From Pardosa pseudoannulata (lineage: Eukaryota > Arthropoda > Arachnida > Araneae > Lycosidae), in assembly GCA_032207245.1 (NCBI GenBank), contig CM063504.1, positions 17,024,035 to 17,088,034 on the forward strand: a stretch of DNA of 64,000 nucleotides, read 5' to 3'. The notes under the pieces are model-generated. The model was not told the DNA's origin, did no database searches, and worked only from the letters and a program-made list of their open reading frames with translations. This document shows, one piece after another, positions 44,391-56,089 of this stretch. The position numbers and the translations under genes are program-made. The stretch's first letter is position 1. Each line of letters opens with the position of its first letter.

Positions 44391-46203
44391 CTATGAAAGG
44401 CATTTATTAAAGTTATATTATTAGAAAATTATATTATTAAAAAAATATATAACAGAAACAACTTAAAAACGCAATGATATACTATTCTAGTTTATTTTAA
44501 TGTGATTACAAATTAAGCTTTCATCACAATACAATAAAAAAAAGTATTTTAAGAATGAAAGATGTTTTAAATAATTGTAAAGAAGCAAGTTATTTAAAAA
44601 CTTCTTTTTCGTATAATTTTAAGTATATAGATAGTTACACGTAACAAGAATTGTTTACAGAGAATTAAAAAAAATTTAATGTGTGCAAAAATCAACATAT
44701 TCAATGAATCAGTATTATTTTACAAATTACTATTCTTGATATTGTTCAGTGAAATAAAAGAACTATAACATAAGTTTTAATTACTGAAGTCTAGTTTATA
44801 TGTTTCCTAGGAAAACTAGGAAATAAAAAATATATAAATATTTGAAAAATTTCATAACCTTGGTATTTTTATGCTCTTAAAAGAAACTTTAGTTTACACT
44901 TTTTACTTTGAAGATGCTTGCTTTAGAACAAAAAAGTGATAAATAGTAAAAGAGCTTTAAACGCATTTTGTGATGTGTTAAAATGCTGTGAGTGGCTTTA
45001 CAAAATTGTAAATAAAATTCATGACAGTAATGAATATACTTATGTATAAGTATATGGCATAAAGGAAATATATATACATAATATATGAAAAAAATGTTTC
45101 CTAGATGGTAAGCAGTTTAAAATTTAAGTTCTGATCGCACAATGTATCACATTCAGAAACAACTTTGCAGAAACTACTCTGGTTACAGATATAAAATACT
45201 TTAAAGCTAAAATATTTCATAATTTTTATGGCAGAAAAAAAAGATATAAAAAACTCCTTATTTTTACCTAGATGAAACAATTCAAAATTTTACCCATAAA
45301 GAAATTCTAATTTGTTGCTTGAAAAGTGTAAACAAAACTTTAAAGCTTAAGATAAGCAGTTTTATGTTATATTGATATATTTTGAAAACGGCAATATTAA
45401 AACATTGAGAGATACATTACTTAATCAATAAATTTAAAAAACTGTACATAAATATACTTGTTTAAGAAAATATAATATAAATTCCTGCAAGGGAGGGATT
45501 TAACAAGCATTAGATGTTTACAATTTGTTCCAAACACTTATTATTTATATAAATCACATATTAATACACGAGAATAATTATACAAGGCATCAGAGCAAAA
45601 AGTTTAAAAAATAATTTAAAAGGTCATCCAACAATTTAAGCATTCTTATCAATGGAATTACAAAATTGTTTACAAAACAAAAGTAGATAAAAAAAGTAAT
45701 CCAAGCAGTTGATACAGCAGCTATTACCTGTGATGAATTTTTATCAACATTTTATAGCTAAATTTATTTCAATTAGAAATAATTATGTACGTAATATGAC
45801 GACACTCCACTAAAACGAGCTACTTCAAACGCATGAAGAATGTAAACATCTTTGTTTACAGTACGAAGAAATGATTTCCTGTACATTGTCATCTTAAATA
45901 TAAGTATGATTATAAATCGCATGAATTGGAAGTATTAGAAATGGAAAGTTTCACTGCTTAAAAACAGTACTAGCATTTAAATAATTTATAACGTGCTGCT
46001 AACTGTCAATTCATAATGTTTGTAAACAAGCTATGCATGTAACTAAGCCTAATACTAAATAAAAATAATACGAGTGGAGAATTATGACAAAATAATGGGT
46101 TATTCGTGTAATAATTAGGCAACGGAAGTAGTAAAGACACTATTATAATATTATTGATAGTTATTATTAATTTTATTCTATCAATCAAAAGGCTAATACT
46201 CAC
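44391..46203. other. AT-rich sequence, candidate first intron of the minus-strand gene
   Basis: AT-rich. A 30-nt exon-like segment (about 45744-45773 on minus, donor CACAG|GTAATAG) contains an ATG, and a 26-codon minus frame ending in TAG lies near 45108-45200. Both are too short to call. The 66-codon minus frame at 46006-46206 runs across the donor and is treated as intronic. Confidence 0.4.
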
Positions 46204-46412
46204 CAAGCTACACGATCGATAAAATCGTCTAAAAAATAATGGTTAGAGCTGCTACGAAAGCCAAAACTATCTACACTCTTTAACAATAAGTTTAGATTTC
46301 GATTTTCATCAGATCTAACACCATGTATACGATATTAAAAGTAATACACTCATACATAGAGGAGCTCTACACACGCTCCACATGTTTCGATACAACCCGC
46401 CATCTTTTTTAA
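46204..46412 (-). ncRNA. Candidate 5'-UTR exon 1 of a leftward gene
   Basis: From the bidirectional promoter the minus strand reads through AAAGATGGCGGGT (ATG at 46403) to a consensus donor AGCTTG|GTGAGT (GT from 46203). The frame from that ATG stops after 17 codons, and the other ATGs in the exon also stop early. The exon therefore looks untranslated, with translation starting in a later exon. The transcription start is estimated from the YY1-type motif, which usually sits just inside the transcript. Listed as ncRNA only for lack of a UTR type. Confidence 0.45.
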
Positions 46413-46470
46413 TTTGACGCAAGGGATTGTGGTCGGCTGCTTCAATCCAAAATGGCTGCTGGAGGGTTCC
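46390..46470. promoter_or_regulatory. Bidirectional promoter with two outward YY1-type motifs
   Basis: On minus AAAGATGGCGGGT (46407-46395) and on plus CCAAAATGGCTGC (46447-46459) both match the YY1 motif AANATGGCGGC, and each reads away from the other. The ~40 bp between them would hold the two transcription starts. Both sides lead to consensus splice donors (46203 minus, 46488 plus) within 50-200 bp. There is no TATA box. The pattern is typical of housekeeping divergent gene pairs. CpG-containing sequence continues downstream on the plus side. Confidence 0.55.
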
Positions 46471-46487
46471 TGCTGTGAGGGTGTCGC
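46440..46487 (+). ncRNA. Candidate 5'-UTR exon 1 of a rightward gene
   Basis: A short exon from the bidirectional promoter to the donor GTGTCGC|GTAAGT (GT at 46488-46489). It includes ATGGCTGCTGGAGGG.. (46452), a frame that stops after eight codons, so this is a short upstream frame and not the protein start. The likely partner is the acceptor at 50791-50792. The start is approximate. Listed as ncRNA only for lack of a UTR type. Confidence 0.45.
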
Positions 46488-46599
46488 GTAAGTTGCTCCT
46501 GATTGATCTTATCTTTTTATTTGTTTAATCTCACTTTAATGTGATTAAATTTAAGAAATAGCATTATAAGGTGTCTGTTACAAAATCTGCATTGTTTGA

Positions 46600-46960
46600 A
46601 GGCGTTTGTTTACTTTCTACGTCACTAAGAGTACCCGCATCTTCTCCTCCTCTGCCCAGAGACGCCGTAAAAGAGAGAGGGAGAGGTAGAGAAAACCGTC
46701 GCTGCGTTTGTATTGATGCGTTGTAGCTGTGCCGCTTATCCCACCGCTATGGCACTGAATCAACTTCCATCGAATAGCGGCTCGTGGCTAAATTTTCAAA
46801 AATTGCGTGGTGAAATTTTAAAGCGTTGATTGGCGGCGCGCCGGCCTGTCTCCGCGAATCGGTAATTTTCTTCACCGCCCTGTCTTTTTGCAGTTCGCAA
46901 GGAAAAGTTCTTTTTAAAGGGTGAGAGAGCGCAAAAGATGGGACGATGTTTTTAAATGCT
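46600..46960. promoter_or_regulatory. CpG-containing intronic block downstream of the promoter
   Basis: A GC-richer segment in the putative first intron. It has AGAGAGAGGGAGAGG, GCTTATCCCACC, an inverted CCAAT box in GTTGATTGGCGGCGCGCCGG, and CACCGCC. An acceptor-like CTGTCTTTTTGCAG (ending about 46894) and a donor-like AAGG|GTGAGAG bound a 27-bp segment. The ATG at about 46749 opens a 26-codon frame. It probably extends the promoter/CpG island; a true exon is possible but not shown. Confidence 0.35.
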
Positions 46961-47472
46961 GGCGATTCCTTTTGGAGTGCTATCGATCAGCTATATACTG
47001 ATTGCAAGTCCGGCGGATTTAGAGCTTTTTGCTCTTTCGCAAAGACAGCACTCAAAGATGAAATTTTTTCACTATACAGCAAAATGACCATATATGTAAA
47101 GCATTTTTAAAACTTGAGAATGACTTTAGTTTCTGATTACAAATAAATCATTCTGTAAACATGCCTTAACATTTTACCAGTTTAATGAATTTTAAAGACT
47201 GTGTTGATATCTTTTAATGTGCTTTTTATTGAAAAACTTCTAACATATTTCCAAATGAGTTTCTTGGATTTAAGATCATCTAAGTAAGCATTTTATTATT
47301 AATTATTAGTTTATTTTGAAAAATTAAATAATTCATTTCATTTCAACCTGAGAACGATTTTAATTTTTATTTTCAACTTTTCATATTGTTATTTTTATAC
47401 CAAAATATTTACTGGATGTTTTATTATTTTTTTTATTGAATGTGTTATTAGTTTTGAGATGTTTTTATTTTT
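46961..47472. other. AT-rich sequence (putative intron)
   Basis: No feature recognised. Confidence 0.5.
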
Positions 47473-48366
47473 GAGTTTCGATTTAATTTTTTTTTTCTGT
47501 TACAAAGGTTGAAATTTTCTACCACATTTATTTTAGTTAATATTCACATAAGAATAATGTTTGAATTTTTTCGCTTATTATTTTTTTCAGAATTCAACAA
47601 AATTAAATTATTAATTTCTTTACTTTACAGTTTTAAAATACTATCACTTTGTGAGTAACCTCTGTGTTATCATCTCTTGGAAAATTATTAATGTTAACAT
47701 TTTCTCTTTAAATTCTATATTTCTTCTAATTTATAATACTTTTATTATAATAATACGCAAGAATAAACTATAACCTTTCATATTTAAAAAAAATATTAAA
47801 TAATGGTTTTGACTTGGAAAACTAGTACAGGTTATAGATATCAGGTTAAGAAATTTACATTTCGTTTCATTTTCATGGAATTTCAAATAGTTTAGATTTA
47901 AACATCGAACATTTTTTATTTCTGAGTTTCGATTTAATTTTTTTTCCTGTTACAAAGGTTGAAATTTTCTAACACTTTTAATTAATATAATATTCACATA
48001 AGAATAATGTTTGAATTTTTTCACTTATTTTTTTTCAGAATTCAACAAAATTAAATTATTAATTTCTTTATTTTATAGTTTTAAAATACTATCACTTTGT
48101 GAGTAACCTCTGTTATCCTCTCATGGAAAATTATTAATATTAATATTTTCTCTTTAAATTTTATATTTCTTCTAATTTATAATACTTTTATTATAAGAAT
48201 AAGCAAGAATAAACTATAACCTTTAATATTTTTAAAAATATTAAATAATGGTTTTGACTTGGAAATGTAGTACAGGTTTTAGATATCAAGTTAAGATATT
48301 TAAATTTCGTTTCATTTTTATGGAATTTCAAATAATTTAGATTTAAACATCGAACATTTTTTATTT
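47473..48366. repeat. Tandem duplication, period 451 bp
   Basis: GAGTTTCGATTTAATTTTTT at 47473 recurs at 47924. The whole 451-bp unit, including GTTACAAAGGTTGAAATTTTCTA and AGATATCA.GTTAAGA, is repeated with about one difference per 12-15 bases by eye, ending ATCGAACATTTTTTATT in both. It is non-coding. Confidence 0.9.
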
Positions 48367-50792
48367 TTTTACATATTCGTTTCTTTAATTGAATGCTTTA
48401 TTTCCGATTTTACAGTTTTTATATTATTATACTTCATAAATATATATAATTGCGAATACATACGATTATTAGTTTAAAAAATTTAGGTTTAAAAATTTTA
48501 TCGTTTATGATTTTTGATCATTTTTTTCATATCAAAATTTTTAAGTACTTTCTATTGAGCTATTCTACTTTTATAAAGGTTGACTTGTGTACCTCAAAAG
48601 GTACAATGCATTAGTTACTTATGTTTCATTGAATGGTTTTAAAGCTGTTTTAATATTTCTTAGTTGTCGTTAGCTAAAATACTTTTATGTACGCATAGGC
48701 TTAAAATAGATTGATAAAATAAGAGTAGTTAAAGTAAATCAACAAAATGAAAGCTATTGTATCGAATGTTGAAAACAATGAAATATTAAATAAACCTTCT
48801 ATAATTAACTTCCGGGTTGTTTATCCTTTCATTTTTTACTATTAAAGTAATATCTTACTAGTTTTGGTATATCACTTATTAATAAAAATTCTTTTGAATT
48901 CTAAAGAGTTTAAACATAAATGTTTTTAATAATCATTATGCAAGTTACGGGGAAATACATCTAGTTTTGAGATAAAACTAAACTTTAACATTGATAATTT
49001 ACAGTTATCATTTCATTTCAAAACCGTATCATTTTTGGTGAAAATTTATTAAATCGGTTGACGGGTTTTAAATTTGATGATTAGAGAAAGGAGCAGCTTT
49101 CCCAAGCCTTTTTTTAATCGTTTTTATTTAAATTATGTATTTTGTTTGGCTTTCAGTTCATATATCCTACACGTTGTTATTAAAAAAAGAGAATTTGAGC
49201 ATAAACAACACATACTTTAGTATAGTTCCTTCTTATTAGAGTTTCTGGATTCGTAAATATCTTCCACGATATGTATAAGTATTTAACTTAATTTATTTTT
49301 GAAAAGTTATAAATGTTTCATTTGAGAACTCAGAGGCTTTCAATTCATAGCTTCTTTCACGGCGGCGTTTTGATCTTCAGTTGTTACCCAGATCATGGCT
49401 TTCAGTTTCGTAGTATATCCCGCCTTGAACATCGTTTAACAGTGAAGCCCGTTGTACAGTGATAGTTAGGGTAACTATTACATGATTCGGAAAAAAAAAT
49501 CTTTATTTATTTTTACAATAACCGCAATAAAAATAATAGGAAAGGGAGAGGATTTTAGATTAATTAATATTTTTTCATCGGATATCGGAGGTATTTTACG
49601 GAGTTATTGCTTCTAGTTGCGAAATTCGAATTTTAGCGGATTTTTTTAAACTTTGACTAAAGCAAGTTATTGTATTTATTTAAAATCTACATACTATAAA
49701 ACTATTCCTTAGATTAAGTTTTTAGCATGCTTTTTTGGGAATTAAATTGTACTTTTTTCTAAGAACCCTAAAAAATTTTGTACATTCTTAGAATTTCCTT
49801 TTGCTACGGTCTATTATAATTACAGTTAGTTAGTGTCAGTTGTGGAATGAGTCTGTAATATTGTATTCAAGAAATTAAAATAGAATTATATCTGATAAAT
49901 TATAATACGAACCTAATCTGTGATAGTTTAAAGAAAGCTTATTATTAAATAAAAATACTTTTCATTTTATTAAGTGGGGTACGATTATTTATTTTCTTGC
50001 GAAAAATATCGTAGTTTTGTGACCTTTAACTATATTTTAACTTAGAAAAACGCATTTAAAGTTCTAGTTTTACTTTTCTCTTCTCTTCTAAAATGAATCG
50101 CACAAATTTTTTTTTATTTCTTCTTTTAAAAAGTACTTTTACTTTTACAGTCACACCTTCCGTTTAACTTTGAATTCAACTTTACTATGAATATTTTGCA
50201 CGTGACATTATAAGACGGAAAAGTATTTATTCATTTAAGTACCGGATAAATGTTATTAATGATTTGAACAAGTTACTTATGTTATTTTCAATCGAACATT
50301 CAGCATAAATATTTTCTTAATTAGTTACAACTACTTGGAATCATCCTTATTTGATAAAATAATCAGTTTTAAAATGTTAAATTGATTTATTATTATGATT
50401 TTTTCCTTTTAAATTGATTTATAGTGCTATTTAATAAAATTATGACAGTAAAAAGAATGTTTAAACTTATACTGTAAAAGAAATTATAAATTGTGAAAGA
50501 AAGGTAGAATTTAAACGTTATCACTAGAACAAAAATATTAAACTATCTTTAAAGCGTAAAATATTTGATTGCGGGTTGGCAGCACTGAAAACTTTTAAGG
50601 TCGTTTTAAAAGTTGAATCGTATTTTTTTTTTCCACGAGGTTTACGGGTATTCGCTCGAAGGCTGTTATTTAATACCTTAGCATTCCTACTAAGCAAATA
50701 TTTTAACATCTGCCTTTTTATGGATCTGACTTCGCTCGTACGTAACTAATGGTATTAATTGAAGAAAACATTCTTTCTTGTTTTCTGGTTAG
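48367..50792. other. AT-rich sequence (putative intron)
   Basis: Mostly featureless. A mixed-composition patch at 49350-49470 contains TTTTGATCTTCAG followed by a 14-codon ATG frame, but no donor completes an exon. The 61-codon minus frame at 50524-50709 is unrecognised. It ends at the strong polypyrimidine tract preceding 50793. Confidence 0.5.
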
Positions 50793-51034
50793 TAGAATGA
50801 AGAAAACGGAAAAATGATCTACGTGCACATAATTTTGTCTGCATCTTTTTCCGTATTTGATTTTTAAGTATAAGTACAGATGAAAACTTTGTCAGCTTTC
50901 TTTTTTGTTCTTATTACGGAATGGAGATACGTATGTGTTATTCGTAACAAATAAGAAGTTTTTTCGAATATTAAACTGTCATTATTGAAAGTGTACTTAA
51001 ATGGATGCGGGAACTCTTATTATTTATGACTCAG
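50793..51034 (+). CDS. Candidate start-codon exon; possible ATG4B-type autophagy cysteine protease
   Basis: A strong acceptor (TTCTTTCTTGTTTTCTGGTTAG, AG at 50791-50792) and donor (ACTCAG|GTAAGC, GT at 51035) bound a 242-nt exon. Most of it is 5' UTR. An ATG at 51001, right after an in-frame TAA, starts 11 codons, MDAGTLIIYDS, plus one base before the donor. ATG4 enzymes process and delipidate Atg8/LC3 in autophagosome formation. The residues resemble the N-terminus of vertebrate ATG4B (MDAATLTYD), with one inserted residue. The match is very short, the conserved WILGK-like segment expected next is not in this window, and no catalytic residues can be seen. Upstream ATGs in the UTR give only short frames. 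The next exon must lie beyond 64000 if this is right. Confidence 0.35.
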
Positions 51035-53934
51035 GTAAGCAAATATATTTATACACCTCTAGTAGTTTTATTTTCAACTTTGCAATATGCCATTTTGATC
51101 GCTTTTTATGATAGTTTTTAATTGTAATAACCACTGTTAAAGTATTAAAATATTGGCAGGGTATCAATCTAAATATTTGGTTATATTAAATTTTTTAACT
51201 GCTATTTTAATTTATTTCCTGAGTATTTTACAGTTATGACGTTCTCGCTTACTCTTCAGTGCAATTTCATTACTTTGATGTAACAGTTTATGGTTTTGGA
51301 GATTATCTGTTAGTTACTCGATACAATGTATTTTGAAAGTTATTTAAATGTGTGTTATAGACAGGATTTGTAAAAGGGGGTTCTAATTATATGGAGAGAT
51401 ATTTTATATTGTTTATATTCTGCCTTGCACAAGATGCCATGTCTAATATGTTTTTTAAAGAAACTCATCCTGTAATTTAATTGCAATATAAGTCTGCAAT
51501 TTATTTAATTATAACTCCATTTTACATAGTTAACTTGACTTTACATAGTTAACTTAAAATATATTTGCATTTATTAAGTTGTTAAGGAAATACTTATTAA
51601 TTACTCAGCTTCCGCTAAAGATAAACTTAAGGTAGTTTATTACTTACGATAAAGTATGAGAATCTTTCAAATGTACAAAATTTAAATTTGTTCAGAATTT
51701 TATGCATCAATCATACCAGTTATATATATTCTTGTTACCATGATGCATGATATCGACGCTTGACTATCCTAAATATTTACAGAAAATTATCCTTAATTTT
51801 TTTTTATATTTTTATTCCGATTTATGATTAGTGATATGGAAAGACTTTATGAAAAAAAAATTCCCAAAAGCAGATGTTAAGATCAAACAGAATCTTTATG
51901 GTGCTTTTATTTTAGTCAAGTGTTATTAGCTTAAGTTTCGTAAAAATTTTACATGAAAAATGTTTTCTCTTGATTTAAGTAAAGTTTTACTTTTCTTCAA
52001 TAATCCTTCATAATTATTTTGCCACTTTCGAACAAATATATTTTTGAAATTATTTTCACTCCATAGTTTAAAAATATTTTATTCTGACTCGTCACTTTTT
52101 AAAAATAAAAACTTTTAATTGTATTCATTATTTCATTTACTTATAGTTTATTTGTGTACACACCAATTTTTATCAGTTCTGTTTCAGTTTTTCCCCAATC
52201 CATCTGTAGTCTAAGATGCTACTTATTAACCAACATATTTAGTTGTTTAGGTGTACACATTCCAGTGTTAAAAGAAATCCACATCTTTAGTGAAAAATTT
52301 CTTGGCAACACATCTGAATGGAAGTATATGTAAACTGGAGGAGGTGCGATTTCTTAGCTAAATAAATTACAAATACTTATAATACAATAAAACTTATAAC
52401 AAATTTTTCATTTCACTGCATGCGATGGACTGAAGACTCAGTAAACGATGAATGCTAAGTTATATTGATTCTTTATTCATCTTTGTTTTGACTTCATCCT
52501 GATTTTTCATTTAATTATACTCAAAATATACTTTTACTACATGTGAACTTAATCTGTCTAAACCCTTTTAGATAAAGCAGTTTCAGGGCTTTTGGGCATA
52601 AAGATGTCAGTGTTCTGTTATCTTTTTCTATATAACTTACCACAATTTTCATGTTTTCAAGCTAATATAGTCTAGTTTTTTGTACAAACCTTTAATGTAT
52701 TTCTTTTAGTTAGCTATCTTTAAATCCTAAAAAATACAATAAAAATTTCAAAAGTAAATACAAATTTATAACTTAATTTTCTCATTGTTAAAAATGTCTT
52801 CACTTGCGTACTTATCTATAAAACAGTTTCCCTTGAATGTTAACATCCAGTTTTTTAACAAAGAGTAAAGTTCTAACTAAAAATTGTAATTATAATTACG
52901 TTTTTAACTTTTTAATGCTTATGCATTTCTCCCTCTCCCCCCTTTTTTTAAATTATGACATTATTTAATCCTGTAAAACAAGAATTTCTACTTATAGCAA
53001 CAATTTTAGTTATATAATAATAAAATAATACTTCAGCAATGAAAATTTTGTGCAAAAATATCGCAACATTAAAAATTACATTCCATGAAAAATCTATTTA
53101 GAGTTATCACTAAATAAATTAACTAGCCTTTTTAACTATCTGAATAATAAAAACATTTTCTTGTACTATAATACCTATGTACTACAAACGTACTTCTATT
53201 CATTTTAAGTATCGATTTGTGGATATTTGTAAAATAATACTTTAACGAACTTGTTAAAAGTTTCAAAACCAAAAGCTGTAACGTGTCCATATAAGTGTTG
53301 TGTACAGCCGAACACAATAATCACAAGAGAAATACAACATGATTAATCTTAACTCTGAAACTAAATGGAAATTTTTATACGGTTTATTTTAAAATGAACA
53401 GAAATTATCAGGCTATAATATACCGTTTTGCATAAAATCGAAAATTTTGAAGGTTTGATGATCTTTGAGGCCTTTTAACCTAAAATACTGAATTTTCATA
53501 TGAACTTCTCACATTTTTTTTCTATTTTCTTTTATCTCGTGTTGCTAAATATTGCCCTGTGATGATTCAAACTGTTATGTTTTCGGTTTCATTTTGCCAT
53601 TCATTCATGATCTTTCTGATTTCCTATGTTTTTTTTATTTATCACGCAGCTAGCTATCTTTTTGAAAAAATGTTTCCTCTGCTTGGAATTTTAGCATAAA
53701 CTGCAGAAATTTGCTGCCTTTGTTCATCCTACACAATCATATTTAAAATTTATTTTTATGGGAAATGGATTTTAAAAAGCTTGTTGCATATATGATTTTT
53801 CCCCTTAAAAGTGATTTTTATTGCGTGCATATTCAGACATTTTCTTTTAAAACTGGTTTCAACTTTTGTTACTTTTTATTACCTTAAAACGCAAGAATGA
53901 TGTTTAAATCTCATAAGTTCTGGATATGCAGCTG
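51035..53934. other. AT-rich sequence (putative intron)
   Basis: No exon, transposon or clear repeat recognised in 2.9 kb. Only a few mixed patches (52190-52480) without splice pairs. Confidence 0.5.
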
Positions 53935-55095
53935 TTTTAGAATTATTATTTCCCTGTCTGTCTATCCCTTTTGTGGCGATTCTGCTTTACATCAAACACT
54001 TTTCACAAATACCTTACACTGCATATTATGAATTTTAATCCTACTTCATGAATTATAATTATACCCATTCTCATATAGCACAAACACTGTTTCCGATATA
54101 GGGAATAATTCATTAACATTCCTTATGTGCGACTTTTTCTATTACTATCAGCAGTGACGTAGCCAGAATTTATCAAAAAATGGAAGTCAAAAGTTTTAAA
54201 TCGAAGTACAGTGATGCAGTATTTACGAATTGAATTTAAACTAGAGCAATTTTATGAATAACTACTAAAATTTTAATAAAATGTTGAGGAAGGTATTGCG
54301 ATATATTCTTTTATTTCAGAATGATTATTTCCGTGTCTGTCTATCCCTTTTATAGCGATCCTGCTTTACTTCAAAAACTTTCCACAAATACCTTACACTG
54401 CATACTATGAATTTTAATCTTACTTTTAGTTCATGAATTATAATTATATCCATTCTCATATGGCACAAACACTGTTTCTGATTTAGCTAATAATTCATTT
54501 ACAATCCTTATGTGAAACTTTTTTTATTGCTATCAGCAGTGACGTAGCCAGAATTTATTAAAAAATAGAGGTCAAGAGACTTAAACCGAAGTACAGTGAT
54601 CCAGTATTTTCGAATTGAATTTAAACTAGAGCAGCTTTAAGAATAACTACTAAAATTAAAAAAAAAAAATTTTTTTGAGAAAGATATTGCGATATATTCT
54701 TTTATTTCAGAATGATTATTTCCGTGTCTGTCTATCCCTTTTATAGCGATCCTGCTTTACTTCAAACCAATTTCCACAAATACCTTACACTGCATACTAT
54801 GAATTTTAATCTTACTTTTAGTTCATGAATTATAATTATACCCATTCTCATATAGCACAAACACTGTTTCTGATTTAGGGAATAATTCATTAACAATCCT
54901 TATGTGCAACTTTTTCTATTACTATCAGCAGTGACGTAGCCAGAATTTATTTTCCGGGAGGGTCAAAAGACTTAAACCGAAGTACAGTGATCCAGTATTT
55001 TCGAGTTGAATTTAAACTAGAGCAATTTTATGAATAACTACTAAATTTTTTTTTTTTAATATTGAGAAAAGTACTACGATATATTCTTTTATTTT
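53935..55095. repeat. Three tandem units of about 385 bp made of flank plus transposon head
   Basis: The landmark TGTCTGTCTATCCCTTTT occurs at 53955, 54334 and 54725 (spacings 379 and 391). Each unit has TACCTTACACTGCATA.TATGAATTTTAATC, then TATCAGCAGTGACGTAGCCAGAATTTAT. The last part is the start of a hAT-like element (54152, 54537, 54929). In units 1 and 2 the element is cut at TTCTTTTATTT and joined back to the flank. Unit 3 continues into the longer element. Confidence 0.9.
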
Positions 55096-55490
55096 TATTT
55101 TCCAAAATTGCTTACGTTGTGTGACATTAAAATTCGAAAACATTATGGCATAATCAGCAATTTATAAATAGCCATTTAATTGTAGTAAATTAAATATTCT
55201 AGATTTTAAGGTCAGCTTTTCAAACCATCCGCATTTTATAGTCATGCTTAATGCACCGACAGCAATGCTAAATTTGTCAACCTCTTGTTACTAGTTCTTT
55301 CACGAAGAAATGTTTTTATTCTTCTCATGACTGAAATGATATTTCAACACTTGTAGTGAAAGCTATAAATATACATAAATTTCATAAGTTTTAATAATAA
55401 TTTTCATAAAAAAAAACTTGTAATACATGCATTAAAAATATTTCGTAGAGGCTTCACATCCTCCTATAAATATGACCTTGGTCTTCAGTT
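54929..55490 (+). mobile_element. hAT-like non-autonomous element, copy C
   Basis: Starts CAGTGACGTAGCCAGAATTT, then ATTTTCCGGGAGGGTC. It continues through AAATTCGAAAACATTATGGCATAATCAGC and GCTAAATTTGTCAACCTCTTG, all shared with copy A at 11216-13070. The end near CCTCCTATAAATATGACCTTGG weakly mirrors the start, suggesting an eroded inverted repeat near 55486. It lacks the array and MITEs of copy A, so it serves as their empty-site reference. Confidence 0.55.
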
Positions 55491-55719
55491 TTGTAAGTAT
55501 CCACAATGTTTTATAGTTGCATTAATAAACTGTGGCAACAATCTTACTGAATAATCTTTGACCCACTTGGAATCTAGTAATTTCTCAGAAACTAGCTATT
55601 GCCCTTTTGTTGTTATTGTAGCTAATAAGCAAATATGTTTTCAAAATATCTGTGAAATTTCATGCATGCAATTTAATGTTTCATTCAGTAGGCCAATAAA
55701 ATTTCTCTTTAAATTAAAG
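55491..55719. other. Non-coding sequence
   Basis: The 76-codon plus frame from 55558 spans this and the next block; no recognised product. Confidence 0.4.
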
Positions 55720-56060
55720 AGTCTACTATCCGACCTGCACACGTTTGAAACATTGTTACCACTTTGTCCCAAACATAGTAGTGAGTAAATCTCTCCGGAG
55801 ATAGTAACCCTTGTGTTATTTTCGTCTACAGATAATCTCCCACTGCCTGTCTCCTTGATCCGCAGTCATTGTCAAATGAGCGTATCGTCTGTGACCTCGA
55901 TAAACTGCGACTTTTTGCAGTCACGAGGTCGGACAACTTTCTTGCTACCTCTCCCTCTCTTGGAAAGCATAACCCCCGTTTTGTCATATTGTCCATATGA
56001 TGGATGCGTCACACCACAAGTCTAATCAACCCTCTTTCCCGTTTCCCCTTTCATTCATTT
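55720..56060. promoter_or_regulatory. Moderately complex intronic block
   Basis: Pyrimidine-rich but balanced sequence: TCTCTCCGGAGATAG, GTCATTGTCAAATGAG, CAGTCACGAGGTCGGAC. An acceptor-like TTATTTTCGTCTACAG (ending about 55831) is followed by a frame open to 56025 with no donor. The frame is Ser/Leu/Pro-rich and unrecognised. It could be an enhancer or, less likely, an alternative terminal exon. Confidence 0.25.
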
Positions 56061-56089
56061 AGTCTTTTTTTAACTCTTAAATGACTTTA

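Noticed and set aside
45108..45200. 26-codon minus-strand frame after TATCTGTAACCAG, ending in TAG
   Set aside because: Could be a terminal exon, but a second frame is nearly as open and there is no homology.
45744..45773. 30-nt minus-strand exon-like segment containing ATG, donor CACAG|GTAATAG
   Set aside because: Too short, with a weak acceptor; listed only as part of the AT-rich stretch.
49350..49470. Possible alternative exon after TTTTGATCTTCAG with a 14-codon ATG frame
   Set aside because: No donor, and the frame stops at once; composition alone is not enough.
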